From Pelagibius sp050043265 (GTDB lineage Bacteria > Pseudomonadota > Alphaproteobacteria > Kiloniellales > Kiloniellaceae), in NCBI GenBank assembly GCA_050043265.1, contig JBHJIR010000010.1:1-64000 (forward strand): a DNA stretch of 64,000 nt, read 5' to 3'. This document shows, in pieces, positions 35,163-44,276 of the stretch. Positions within the stretch are counted from its first letter, which is position 1, and each line of letters begins with the position of its first letter. The notes under the pieces were generated by a model. That model saw only the letters and a list, made by a program, of their open reading frames with translations, ran no database searches and was not told the origin of the DNA. A program made the translations under genes and the position numbers.

Positions 35163-35396
35163 ATGGCAGAGGCTCCATCCAGTCGCCAATTCCCATTTGG
35201 GCAGGAATTTGTAGAAATGGACCGGAGAATCAGCGAAGCAGAAGCACGCGAATACGCGGCGATGACCTGGGCGCTCGCCGCGCGCGCTGAGGCGGCTGGC
35301 AACATTAAACTGGCCAAAGAGCTGGTGGAACGCGCACGCAAGGCCGACGAGCTTTGGGCCCGCTACACCACCGCGCCGCGGCGGGAATACTCTTGA
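35163..35396 (+). CDS. Small helical protein, unknown
   Basis: The 77-residue protein is mostly one or two charged helices (AEAREYAAMTWALAARAEAA, then A-K-E-L-V-E-R-A-R-K-A-D-E-L-W). There is no signal peptide or membrane segment. The family is unknown. An A/T-rich region right before it (TTCTTAACGTTTCGTTAACC) may hold its promoter. It converges on pheT with a 55-bp gap. Confidence 0.6.
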   Translation: MAEAPSSRQFPFGQEFVEMDRRISEAEAREYAAMTWALAARAEAAGNIKLAKELVERARKADELWARYTTAPRREYS

Positions 35397-35451
35397 AGGC
35401 CCAATGAAGACCTGAGTTCGAAAGCAGGGGCGCGGCTCAGCCGCAGCCAAT

Positions 35452-37854
35452 TCAGCCGCGCAGGGTCCCGCCGGTTGCTGCCGTAACCTGGGCGACGACC
35501 TTGGCCGCCACCGCATCGATCTCCTGATCCGTCAGCGTTGCCTCGCGCGGCTGCAGGGTGACGGCGATGGCCAGCGACTTCTTGCCCGGCTCGACCCCCT
35601 TGCCCTGATAGACGTCGAACAGGGCCACATCGGCGATCAGCGCCTTGTCGGCACCGCGGGCGGCGCGCATGACCTTCTCCGCCGGCACATCATCATCCAC
35701 CAGGAAGGCGAAGTCGCGCGATACCGGCTGGAACGGCGAAAGCTCCAGCAGGCTGCGCTTCTGCTTGCCACCGCGCGGCAGCGGAACGCGGTCCAGAAAC
35801 ACCTCGAAAGCCACGGCCGGCGCCTTCAACTCGAGGGCACGCAGCACCCGCGGATGCAGCTCGCCGAACTGGGCCAGCACATTGGGGCCCAGGCGCAGCA
35901 CGCCGGACCGGCCAGGGTGGTACCAGGCCGGCGCATCGCGCGTGACCTGCAGCTTGTCGACCGGCGCCTCGCAGGCCTCCAACACCGCCTCGGCGTCGCC
36001 CTTGGCGTCGAAGGCATCGACCGGACGGGCACCGCCGGCCCAGTGGCGCGGCTGGCTCTCGCCGCGGCGCAGGCCGGCGGCGACGGTCAGCTGGCCCTTC
36101 GGCGTATCGTCGAGATACTGCGGACCGACCTCGAACAGCGCGAGGTCGCCATAGCCGCGGTCGGCATTGCGCACCGCCGCAACGGCCAGGTTGACCAGCG
36201 GGGTCGGGCGCATGACGTCGAGATCGGCGGAGATCGGATTGGCCAGGCTCACCGCCTCGCCGCCACCGCCGAACAGTTCCGCCTGACGGCGCGACACGAA
36301 GGAGAACGTCACCCCTTCATAGAGGCCACGCCAGGCCAGCGCCGTGCGCGCCGCGGACACGCGGCGCTGCGCCGGGGTCAGTACCGCACGCGGCAGGGTG
36401 CCATCGCGCGACAGCTCAACCTCGGCAATGGCGTCGTAACCGTGGATACGCATGACCTCCTCGACCAGGCAGGCCTCGCCCTCAATGTCGGGGCGCCAGC
36501 TCGGCGGCACCACGGCGATGCTGTCCTTACCCGGTTCGACGCCGCAGCCCAGGCGCTGGAGGATCTCGGCCTGGCGCTCCGGCGCAACGGTCATGCCGCC
36601 CAGCTCGGCGACCCGCGACGGGCGCAGGGACAGCTTGCGGGTCTCCGGCGGAATGGCGCCGGCGCTGACCACGTTGCTGACCGCGCCGCCGCAGAGATCG
36701 AGGATCAGGCGCGCGGCCACCTCGACGCCCCACACCGCCGACTGCGGGTCGAGCCCGCGCTCGAAACGGAAGCGCGCGTCGGAGTGGATACCCAGGGTCC
36801 GCCCGGTGCGCGCGACCATGTTGGGGTCGAACAGGGCGACTTCCAAGAAGACGTTGGTGGTGTCGTCCCCGCAGCCGGAAAGCTCGCCGCCCATGACGCC
36901 ACCGATGCCTTCCGGCCCGTTGCCGTCGTAGATCGCCACCATCTCCCCATCCAGGGTGTAGGTGTCGCCGTCGAGGGCCAGGATCTCGTCGCCGGGGCGG
37001 GCCAGGCGCATCGTCACGTCGCCCTTCACCTTGTCGGCGTCGAAGACGTGCAGCGGCCGGCCCAGGTCGTAGGTCACATAGTTGGTGACATCGACCAGTG
37101 CCGAGATGGGCCGCAGGCCGATGGCGCGCAGGCGGTCCTGCAGCCACTTCGGGCTGGGGCCGTTCTTCACGCCCCGAAAATAGCGCCCGGCGACATAGGG
37201 GCAGGCATCCTGGCGATCGGCCGGCAGGTCGCGGCGCCACTGGATCGGGCTGTCGAAGCTGCCGGGGACCGGCTCGGCGGCCGGCAGCGGCTTCAGGGTG
37301 CCGAGACCAGCGGCGGCGAGGTCCCGGGCGACGCCGCGCACGCCCAGGCAGTCGCCGCGGTTCGGCGTGATGGCAATCTCGATGATCGGATCGTTCAGGC
37401 CGGCGATGTCGGCGAAAGCGGCCCCCAGCGGCGTATCCGCCGGCAGGTCGATGATGCCCTCGTGATCGTCGGACAGGCCGAGCTCGCGCTCGGAGACCAG
37501 CATGCCGTTGGACTCCTCGCCGCGGATCTTGCCGGCCTTCAGGGTCAGGTCGGTGCCCGGCACATGGCTGCCGACCGGGGCGAAGACACCCTTCATGCCG
37601 GTGCGCGCGTTGGGCGCGCCGCAGACCACCTGCACCTCGCCCTTGCCGGTATCCACGATGCAGACGCGCAGTCGGTCCGCATTGGGGTGCGGACGCGCTT
37701 CCTTCACGTAGGCGACGGTGAAGGGTGCCAGCGCAGCGGCGCGGTCTTCCACGCCCTCGACCTCCAGGCCGATCATCGACAGCTTGTCGGTGATCTCCTG
37801 CAGCGAGGCGGTGGTGTCGAGGTGATCTTTCAACCAGTTCAGCGTGAACTTCAT
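35452..37854 (-). CDS. pheT: Phenylalanyl-tRNA synthetase beta subunit
   Basis: PheT forms the alpha2-beta2 enzyme with PheS and carries the editing and tRNA-binding domains. In the 800-residue product the N-terminal EMAP/OB-type tRNA-binding region (V-A-Y-V-K-E-A-R-P-H-P-N-A-D-R-L), B3/B4 editing domain, B5 domain (R-P-S-R-V-A-E-L-G-G), catalytic-like core and C-terminal ferredoxin-like anticodon-binding domain (F-Q-P-V-S-R-D-F-A-F-L-V) appear in order. It follows pheS by 16 bp and is co-transcribed with it. Confidence 0.97.
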   Translation of the reverse strand: MKFTLNWLKDHLDTTASLQEITDKLSMIGLEVEGVEDRAAALAPFTVAYVKEARPHPNADRLRVCIVDTGKGEVQVVCGAPNARTGMKGVFAPVGSHVPGTDLTLKAGKIRGEESNGMLVSERELGLSDDHEGIIDLPADTPLGAAFADIAGLNDPIIEIAITPNRGDCLGVRGVARDLAAAGLGTLKPLPAAEPVPGSFDSPIQWRRDLPADRQDACPYVAGRYFRGVKNGPSPKWLQDRLRAIGLRPISALVDVTNYVTYDLGRPLHVFDADKVKGDVTMRLARPGDEILALDGDTYTLDGEMVAIYDGNGPEGIGGVMGGELSGCGDDTTNVFLEVALFDPNMVARTGRTLGIHSDARFRFERGLDPQSAVWGVEVAARLILDLCGGAVSNVVSAGAIPPETRKLSLRPSRVAELGGMTVAPERQAEILQRLGCGVEPGKDSIAVVPPSWRPDIEGEACLVEEVMRIHGYDAIAEVELSRDGTLPRAVLTPAQRRVSAARTALAWRGLYEGVTFSFVSRRQAELFGGGGEAVSLANPISADLDVMRPTPLVNLAVAAVRNADRGYGDLALFEVGPQYLDDTPKGQLTVAAGLRRGESQPRHWAGGARPVDAFDAKGDAEAVLEACEAPVDKLQVTRDAPAWYHPGRSGVLRLGPNVLAQFGELHPRVLRALELKAPAVAFEVFLDRVPLPRGGKQKRSLLELSPFQPVSRDFAFLVDDDVPAEKVMRAARGADKALIADVALFDVYQGKGVEPGKKSLAIAVTLQPREATLTDQEIDAVAAKVVAQVTAATGGTLRG

Positions 37855-37870
37855 GGGCTACATTTCCCCT

Positions 37871-38941
<1,071 letters not shown>

Positions 38942-38982
38942 CGCCTAGATGCCTGCCTCTGCCTCCGACTCCAGGCCCGTCC

Positions 38983-39011
38983 GGCGCACTCCCCGCTTTC
39001 GGGGAGGCGCC
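38983..39011. other. Hairpin between rplT and pheS
   Basis: A 12-bp stem with one bulged A (GGCGC plus CTCCCCG, loop CTTT, CGGGGAG plus GCGCC) lies between rplT and pheS. No T-run follows on either strand, so it is not a classical terminator. It could be a processing site, attenuator part or repeat. Confidence 0.45.
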
Positions 39012-39076
39012 GTCACGAGACGGGATCGGTCACTCTGGTTTTCCGGAAGTACCGGGAAAGCCTCGGGGCCCAAAGC

Positions 39077-39433
39077 TTACGCTTGGGCGGCCTTGGCCTG
39101 CTCCACCAGGGACTTAAAGGCATCGGGCTCGCGGATCGCCAGGTCGGACAGCACCTTGCGGTCGAGCTCGATACCAGCCCGCTTGATGCCGTTCATAAAC
39201 TGCGAGTAGGTCAGGCCGTGCTCGCGGGCGCCGGCGTTGATGCGCTGGATCCACAGGGCGCGGAAATTGCGCTTCTTTACGCGGCGGTCGCGGTAGGCGT
39301 ACTGCAGGCCCTTCTCGACCCGCTCGATGGCGACGGTGAAAACGTTCTTGCCGCGGTCACGGTAGCCCGTGGCGCGCTTCAGGATCTTCTTGTGACGGGC
39401 GTGGGTGGTGACGCCGCGCTTAACTCTTGCCAT
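39077..39433 (-). CDS. rplT: 50S ribosomal protein L20
   Basis: The 118-residue L20 has the family N-terminus (A-R-V-K-R-G-V-T-T-H-A-R-H-K-K-I-L-K) and the conserved core WIQRINAGAREHGLTYSQFM. L20 binds 23S rRNA early in 50S assembly. It lies 13 bp after rpmI. In many bacteria L20 represses this operon by binding its leader mRNA. No such leader structure was identified here. Confidence 0.98.
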   Translation of the reverse strand: MARVKRGVTTHARHKKILKRATGYRDRGKNVFTVAIERVEKGLQYAYRDRRVKKRNFRALWIQRINAGAREHGLTYSQFMNGIKRAGIELDRKVLSDLAIREPDAFKSLVEQAKAAQA

Positions 39434-39446
39434 GTCGCTGTCCCCC

Positions 39447-39650
39447 TTACTTCGCGTAGATCAGGAAGTTGCGACGGACGATCTTGGCATCGGCGTCGCT
39501 GAGGGTGCTCATGGCGCGCGTGCTGCGGATCATCTTCTGGGATCGGCGGCGCAGCATGTGGCGCTTGCCCGAGTGCTTGAACTTCACCTTGCCGGTGGCG
39601 GTGAAGCGGAAACGCTTCTTGGCCCCGGACTTGTTCTTCAGTTTGGGCAT
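39447..39650 (-). CDS. rpmI: 50S ribosomal protein L35
   Basis: The 67-residue L35 has the conserved start P-K-L-K-N-K-S-G-A-K-K-R-F and the H-M-L-R-R-R-S-Q-K-M-I-R motif. It is normally preceded by infC. Here a TetR/SDR cassette of about 1.7 kb lies between them, so rpmI needs its own promoter or readthrough from the TetR gene 185 bp upstream. Confidence 0.98.
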   Translation of the reverse strand: MPKLKNKSGAKKRFRFTATGKVKFKHSGKRHMLRRRSQKMIRSTRAMSTLSDADAKIVRRNFLIYAK

Positions 39651-39835
39651 TTTGCATCCTTTCCGAACGAAACGAGACAGTGGGAGCGGCTGGGCATGCC
39701 CTTTTAGCCGGACCGCTCAATAGGAACGCGGGGTTATAGCCGCCCCAACGGGGGAATGCAAGCGCCGGCACGCGGGTCGTTGCGGCCGCAAAAATCCCGG
39801 AAATCCGCCGAAAAATCGGCATCCCGGCGGCGCTG

Positions 39836-40498
39836 TTAACCCTCTTTGGGGAGCTGCGCGGTAAAGCCGTCGCCGGCGATCTGCGCCGACCTCAGCAGGG
39901 CGTCTGCCGCCAAGCCGTCGCGGGCCGCGCCGGACAGCCCGGTCAGGGCCACCGTCACGTAGTCGGTCAGTGCCTCGGCCAGTCCCGGATAATCCCCGTC
40001 GGGATAGTCCCGGGCGATGCGCTCGCGCAGCAGGGCACGGCCCTGGCCGCGCAATCCCCCGGTGAGGGCACAGACTTCCGGATCGCTGCAATTGCGCGCG
40101 CCGTCCAGCACCAGACAGCCGGGCAGGCCCGCCGGATCGCCATAGACCTCCGCGGCCCGGCGCAGCAGGCGCGGGATCACCTCGGCCACCGGCTCTGCCT
40201 CGGCCAGGGTCCGGGCGACGAAATCGCCTTCGTCCTCCAGATAGCGCGCCAGAGCCCGCTCGAAGAGGCCCTTCTTGCTCCCGAAGGCGGCATAGAGGCT
40301 GGGCGCCTTCACGCCGATGGCCTCGCCCAACTCGGCCACGCCGACAGCGTCGTAGCCACGGGCGTGAAACAGCGCCAAGGCGGTTTTCACCGCCTCGTCC
40401 TCGTCGAAGGCCCGCGGGCGGCCCCGCCCGGTTGCGGGGCTCTTCGACGCCTTTTCGGGTGATCGGGCAACTTTCGGAGATATTTTTTTAGTGGTCAC
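39836..40498 (-). CDS. TetR-family transcriptional regulator
   Basis: The 220-residue protein has a basic N-terminal extension and the TetR DNA-binding helices (A-L-A-L-F-H-A-R-G-Y-D-A-V-G-V-A-E-L, then G-V-K-A-P-S-L-Y-A-A-F-G-S-K-K-G-L-F). The C-terminal ligand domain contains a cysteine pair (C-L-V-L-D-G-A-R-N-C-S). It is divergent from the SDR gene at 40573, with likely operator palindromes between, so it probably represses itself and the SDR. The GTG start lies inside one palindrome. It sits between infC and rpmI. Confidence 0.9.
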   Translation of the reverse strand: MTTKKISPKVARSPEKASKSPATGRGRPRAFDEDEAVKTALALFHARGYDAVGVAELGEAIGVKAPSLYAAFGSKKGLFERALARYLEDEGDFVARTLAEAEPVAEVIPRLLRRAAEVYGDPAGLPGCLVLDGARNCSDPEVCALTGGLRGQGRALLRERIARDYPDGDYPGLAEALTDYVTVALTGLSGAARDGLAADALLRSAQIAGDGFTAQLPKEG

Positions 40499-40548
40499 TA
40501 TATTTTTCGCTTGAAGGCAATTCTGCCCTCATTATTTAGTGATCGTTA
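40489..40548. promoter_or_regulatory. Two TAGTG-type palindromes in the TetR/SDR intergenic region
   Basis: TAGTGGTCACTA (40489-40500; arms TAGTG/CACTA around two bases) overlaps the regulator's GTG start, and TAGTGATCGTTA (40537-40548) lies 25 bp before the SDR start. They are related dyads, as expected for a TetR operator controlling both genes. Confidence 0.55.
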
Positions 40549-40572
40549 TGTAATTCCTCAAGGAGAAATCAG

Positions 40573-41286
40573 ATGGCATCGCTTAACAGCAAGAAGGCGC
40601 TGGTCCTGGGCGGCAGCCGCGGCATCGGCGCGGCAATCGTGGAGCGCCTGGCGGCTGACGGGGCCACCACGGCCTTCACCTACGCCGGATCGACCGAGGC
40701 CGCCGAGGCGCTGGCCAAAAAAACCGGTGCCACTGCGGCCCGGGCCGACAGCGCCGCTCGCACGGCGGTCGCCGCGGTGCTCGCCGCGCAAGGGCCGATC
40801 GACATCCTGGTGATCAACGCCGGGATCGCTGTGGCGGGCGATCCGCTGGAACTCGATCCTGCCGACATCGACCGCCTGATCGACATCAACGTGCGCGGTC
40901 CCTATCACGCCGCCGTCGAGGCGGCGCGCAAGATGCCCGACGGCGGGCGCATCGTGATCATCGGTTCGGTGAACGGCGACCGCCTGCCCTTTGCCGGCTT
41001 CACCGCCTACGGACTCAGCAAGTCTGCAATCCAGGGCCTGGTGCGCGGGCTGGCGCGCGACCTCGGGTCGCGCAACATCACCGTGAACAACGTGCAGCCT
41101 GGGCCGGTCGACACCGACATGAACCCGGCCGACGGTCCGATGAAAGACGCCATGCATTCCGTGCTGGCGATCAAGCGCCATGCCCGCCCGGCGGAGATCG
41201 CCGGCCTGGTGGCCTATCTGACGGGGCCGGAAGCCGGCTACATTACCGGCGCCCAGCACACCATTGACGGCGGCTTCGGCGCATAA
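40573..41286 (+). CDS. SDR-family oxidoreductase (3-oxoacyl-reductase-like)
   Basis: This classical SDR of 237 residues has LVLGGSRGIGAAIVERLA for cofactor binding, V-I-N-A-G, Ser in G-S-V-N-G, and YGLSKSA with the catalytic Tyr and Lys. It is divergent from a TetR regulator, the common arrangement for an inducible oxidoreductase. AGGAG lies 7 bases before the ATG. The substrate is unknown. The gene lies in the middle of the infC-rpmI block and converges on infC. Confidence 0.88.
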   Translation: MASLNSKKALVLGGSRGIGAAIVERLAADGATTAFTYAGSTEAAEALAKKTGATAARADSAARTAVAAVLAAQGPIDILVINAGIAVAGDPLELDPADIDRLIDINVRGPYHAAVEAARKMPDGGRIVIIGSVNGDRLPFAGFTAYGLSKSAIQGLVRGLARDLGSRNITVNNVQPGPVDTDMNPADGPMKDAMHSVLAIKRHARPAEIAGLVAYLTGPEAGYITGAQHTIDGGFGA

Positions 41287-41374
41287 AGCCCCAAGGGGCT
41301 TTCGGCACCGCCGCCGTCGCACAACTCGCTGTCGGGGAAAAGGCCGCCTGCTGCCTGCAGGCGGCCGCTAGCCG

Positions 41375-41911
41375 TTAACGCGGCGCCATGACCATGGTCA
41401 TCTGGCGGCCTTCCAGCTTGGGAAACTGTTCCACCTTGGCCTTTTCTTCCATCGCCTCGCGCACGCGGTCCAGGACCTGCTTGCCGAGTTCCTGGTGGAC
41501 CATCTCGCGGCCGCGGAAGCGCATGGTCACCTTGACCTTGTCGCCGTCGTCTATGAAGCGGTGGCTCGCCCGCATCTTCACCTCGTAATCGTGGGTGTCG
41601 ATGTTGGGCCGCATCTTGATTTCCTTGACCTCGATGATCTTCTGCTTTTTGCGGGCCTCGTTCTTCTTCTTCTGGGCCTCGTAGCGGAAGCGACCGTAGT
41701 CGAGAATCTTGCAAACCGGCGGATCGGCGTTCGGCGCGACCTCCATCAGGTCAAGTCCGGCACCTTCGGCTCTGCGCAGGGCATCGGCCGTCGAGACTAC
41801 ACCGACCTGCTCGCCGTTTTCGTCAACCAGGCGCACCTGGGCTGACGTGATCATGTCGTTGACACGCGGTCCATCGCGGGACGGCGTGGCGTCAAAGGGT
41901 GGGCGTGCTAT
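41375..41911 (-). CDS. infC: Translation initiation factor IF-3, ATA start codon
   Basis: IF-3 prevents early joining of the subunits and checks the start codon. The protein has V-R-L-V-D-E-N-G-E-Q-V-G-V-V at the N-terminal domain and K-I-L-D-Y-G-R-F-R-Y-E at the linker. The first ATG (41854) would cut off the conserved start A-R-P-P-F-D-A-T-P-S-R-D-G-P-R-V-N-D, which is encoded upstream and in frame. Between the in-frame TAA upstream and that ATG there is no ATG, GTG or TTG. The only candidate is ATA at 41911-41909, with GAGGAG (41920-41925) 8 bases before it. Rare start codons are known for infC and allow IF-3 to repress its own synthesis. The product is 178 residues. Confidence 0.93.
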   Translation of the reverse strand: MARPPFDATPSRDGPRVNDMITSAQVRLVDENGEQVGVVSTADALRRAEGAGLDLMEVAPNADPPVCKILDYGRFRYEAQKKKNEARKKQKIIEVKEIKMRPNIDTHDYEVKMRASHRFIDDGDKVKVTMRFRGREMVHQELGKQVLDRVREAMEEKAKVEQFPKLEGRQMTMVMAPR

Positions 41912-41925
41912 CGCTTAAGCTCCTC
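41912..41925 (-). promoter_or_regulatory. infC ribosome-binding site that fixes the ATA start
   Basis: GAGGAG at 41920-41925 and an 8-base spacer precede ATA (41911-41909) on the minus strand. The position is ideal for translation to begin at this rare codon. Confidence 0.8.
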
Positions 41926-42101
41926 ATTCCCGTTGCTGGGTTCCCTTTTCAGGTCTTTTTCCTCGGTCCCGCCGCAGACGACGGCGACCTCCCCATTGTC
42001 CGGCAGCTCCGCGCGGGTCTGATGCCCCCGGTTCACTGCCCCTAAAACGTCTTGCACCTACAACAACGGTCCCGCGGCGCCTGGGCACCCGGGACCGGCA
42101 G

Positions 42102-44075
42102 CTAGGCGCCCTCGGACACTGCGCCCTGATCCGACCCGGCGTCTGACCCGGGGCCTGCTGCTTCCGCCCTGATCCTATCCACTGCTTCGCCAAGCGCAAG
42201 AATCTCTTGGCCCTGGCTGCCCAGACGGCGCAAGGCGGCCTTGCCTTCCTCGGCCTCACGGCGGCCGACGACGGCGATCACCGGCACCTTGGCGAGCGAA
42301 TGTTCGCGCACCTTATAGTTGATTTTTTCGTTCCTCAGATCGGTCTTGACCCGGAGCCCGGCGGCCGACAGGGCGGCGCAGACCTGTTCCGCATAGCCGT
42401 TGGCGTCGGACGTGATGGTCGCCACCACAACCTGTTCCGGAGCCAACCAGAGCGGGAACTTTCCGGCGTATTGTTCGATCAGGATGGCCAGGAAACGTTC
42501 GAACGACCCGAGGATCGCCCGATGCAGCATGACCGGGCGATGTTTCTCGCCGTCCTCGCCGATATAGTTGGCGCCGAGGCGCTCCGGCAGGACGAAATCG
42601 ACCTGGAAGGTGCCGCACTGCCAGTCGCGGCCGATGGCATCGCGCAGCACGAACTCCAGTTTCGGGCCGTAGAAGGCGCCCTCGCCGGGGTTCAGGGTAT
42701 AGTCCAGGCCGGCCTGTTCGACGGCGTCCTTCAGGGCCCCCTCGGCCTTGTCCCAGGTGGCGTCGTCGCCGGCGCGCACGGCGGGCCGGTCGGAGAACTT
42801 CACCACCAGTTCGTCAAAGCCGAAGTCGCGGTAGATCGAGCGCAGCAGGTCGCAGAACACCACCGTCTCGCTGTTGATCTGGTCCGGCGTACAGAAGATG
42901 TGGGCCTCGTCCTGGGTGAAAGCGCGCACCCGCATCCTGCCGTGCAGCGCGCCCGAAGGCTCGTTGCGGTGACAAGAGCCGAACTCGGCCATACGCAGCG
43001 GCAGGGCGCGGTAGCTGGTGATGCCCTGCTTGAAGATCTGTACGTGGCCGGGGCAGTTCATCGGCTTCACCGCCAGGGAGCGTTCCTCGGACTCGGCGAT
43101 GAACATGTGCTCGTGGAACTTCTCCCAGTGGCCGGAGGCCTCCCACAGCGAGCGGTCGATCAACTGCGGCGTCTTCACCTCGACGTATCCGGCGGCCTCC
43201 AGACGGCGGCGCATGTAGGCCTCCACCGTGCGGTACAGCGTCCAGCCCTTGGGGTGCCAGAACACCGAGCCCGCGGCCTCTTCCTGCATGTGGAACAGGT
43301 TCATCTCGCGGCCAAGGCGCCGGTGGTCGCGCTTTTCCGCCTCCTCCAGCATAGTGAGGTAGGCTTTCAGCTGCTTTTCCGTCTCCCAGCAGGTGCCGTA
43401 GCTGCGCTGCAGCTGTTCGTTGCGCGCATCGCCGCGCCAGTAGGCGCCGGAGATCTTGGTCAGCTTGAAGGCATGGCCCAGCTTGCCCGTGGCGGGCAGG
43501 TGCGGGCCGATACAGAGGTCGAGCCAGTCGCCCTGGCGGTAGATCGAGATCTCCACGTCGGCGGGCAGGGTCTCGATATGCTCGGCCTTGTACTTCTCGC
43601 CCAGTTCGGCGAAGTGGCGGATCGCCTCGTCGCGGCTCCATACCTCGCGCTCGATGGCCTCGTTGCGGTCGACGATCTCGTGCATCCGCTTTTCGATGAC
43701 CGCCAGGTCGTCGGGCGTGAACGGCTCTGACCGGGCGAAATCATAGTAGAAGCCGTTCTCGATGGCCGGACCGAAAGTCACCTGGGTGCCGGGATAGAGC
43801 TCCTGCACCGCCTCGGCCAGAACGTGGGCGCAGTCGTGGCGCAGCAGCTCCAGGCTGTCGGCGTGGCCGGCGGTCACGATCTCGACGGCGGCGTCCTGTT
43901 CAATGGAGCGCTTGAGGTCGCGCAGGTCGCCATCGACCTTCACCGCCAGCGCCGCCTTGGCGAGGCCGGGCCCGATGGAAGCCGCCAGTTCGGCGCCGGT
44001 GACCGGCCCGTCGAAGGCGCGCGTGGAGCCGTCGGGGAGCGTGATCGAGAGCTTGCTATCTGTCGTGACTGCCAT
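42102..44075 (-). CDS. thrS: Threonyl-tRNA synthetase
   Basis: The 657-residue class II enzyme charges tRNA-Thr. It has an N-terminal TGS domain (L-P-D-G-S-T-R-A-F-D), the editing domain with H-D-C-A-H-V-L-A-E-A (the H-x4-H-like zinc-related motif), motif 2 region (G-S-C-H-R-N-E-P-S-G-A-L-H-G), and a C-terminal anticodon-binding domain. Metal ligands (Cys in N-C-P-G-H) are present. It is upstream of infC (190-bp gap) as in many bacteria, and may be co-transcribed with it. Confidence 0.97.
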   Translation of the reverse strand: MAVTTDSKLSITLPDGSTRAFDGPVTGAELAASIGPGLAKAALAVKVDGDLRDLKRSIEQDAAVEIVTAGHADSLELLRHDCAHVLAEAVQELYPGTQVTFGPAIENGFYYDFARSEPFTPDDLAVIEKRMHEIVDRNEAIEREVWSRDEAIRHFAELGEKYKAEHIETLPADVEISIYRQGDWLDLCIGPHLPATGKLGHAFKLTKISGAYWRGDARNEQLQRSYGTCWETEKQLKAYLTMLEEAEKRDHRRLGREMNLFHMQEEAAGSVFWHPKGWTLYRTVEAYMRRRLEAAGYVEVKTPQLIDRSLWEASGHWEKFHEHMFIAESEERSLAVKPMNCPGHVQIFKQGITSYRALPLRMAEFGSCHRNEPSGALHGRMRVRAFTQDEAHIFCTPDQINSETVVFCDLLRSIYRDFGFDELVVKFSDRPAVRAGDDATWDKAEGALKDAVEQAGLDYTLNPGEGAFYGPKLEFVLRDAIGRDWQCGTFQVDFVLPERLGANYIGEDGEKHRPVMLHRAILGSFERFLAILIEQYAGKFPLWLAPEQVVVATITSDANGYAEQVCAALSAAGLRVKTDLRNEKINYKVREHSLAKVPVIAVVGRREAEEGKAALRRLGSQGQEILALGEAVDRIRAEAAGPGSDAGSDQGAVSEGA

Positions 44076-44169
44076 GGTAAATCTCGGGGTAAATCCCGGA
44101 AATCCGGGTCCTGTTTGAAAGCGGCGGGAACTTTAGAAGGATTACAAGGCCTGTCAAGGCAGGCCCCCT

Positions 44170-44195
44170 AAGCCGGTTCCGATGCGGAACGGCTT
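44170..44195. other. Hairpin between the GT4 glycosyltransferase and thrS
   Basis: AAGCCGGTTCCG (44170-44181) pairs with CGGAACGGCTT (44185-44195) around ATG with one bulge. It has no T-run. A second inverted repeat (CCCTGGG at 44229, CCCAGGG ending at 44271) lies nearer the glycosyltransferase stop. Either might terminate that gene or shape the thrS leader. Confidence 0.35.
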
Positions 44196-44276
44196 CCCGT
44201 CTCCCGCCCGGCGAAGCCTCGGATGATGCCCTGGGTGCCTATGGAGCTACGGGTGAAGCTACGGGGCCCAGGGCCG

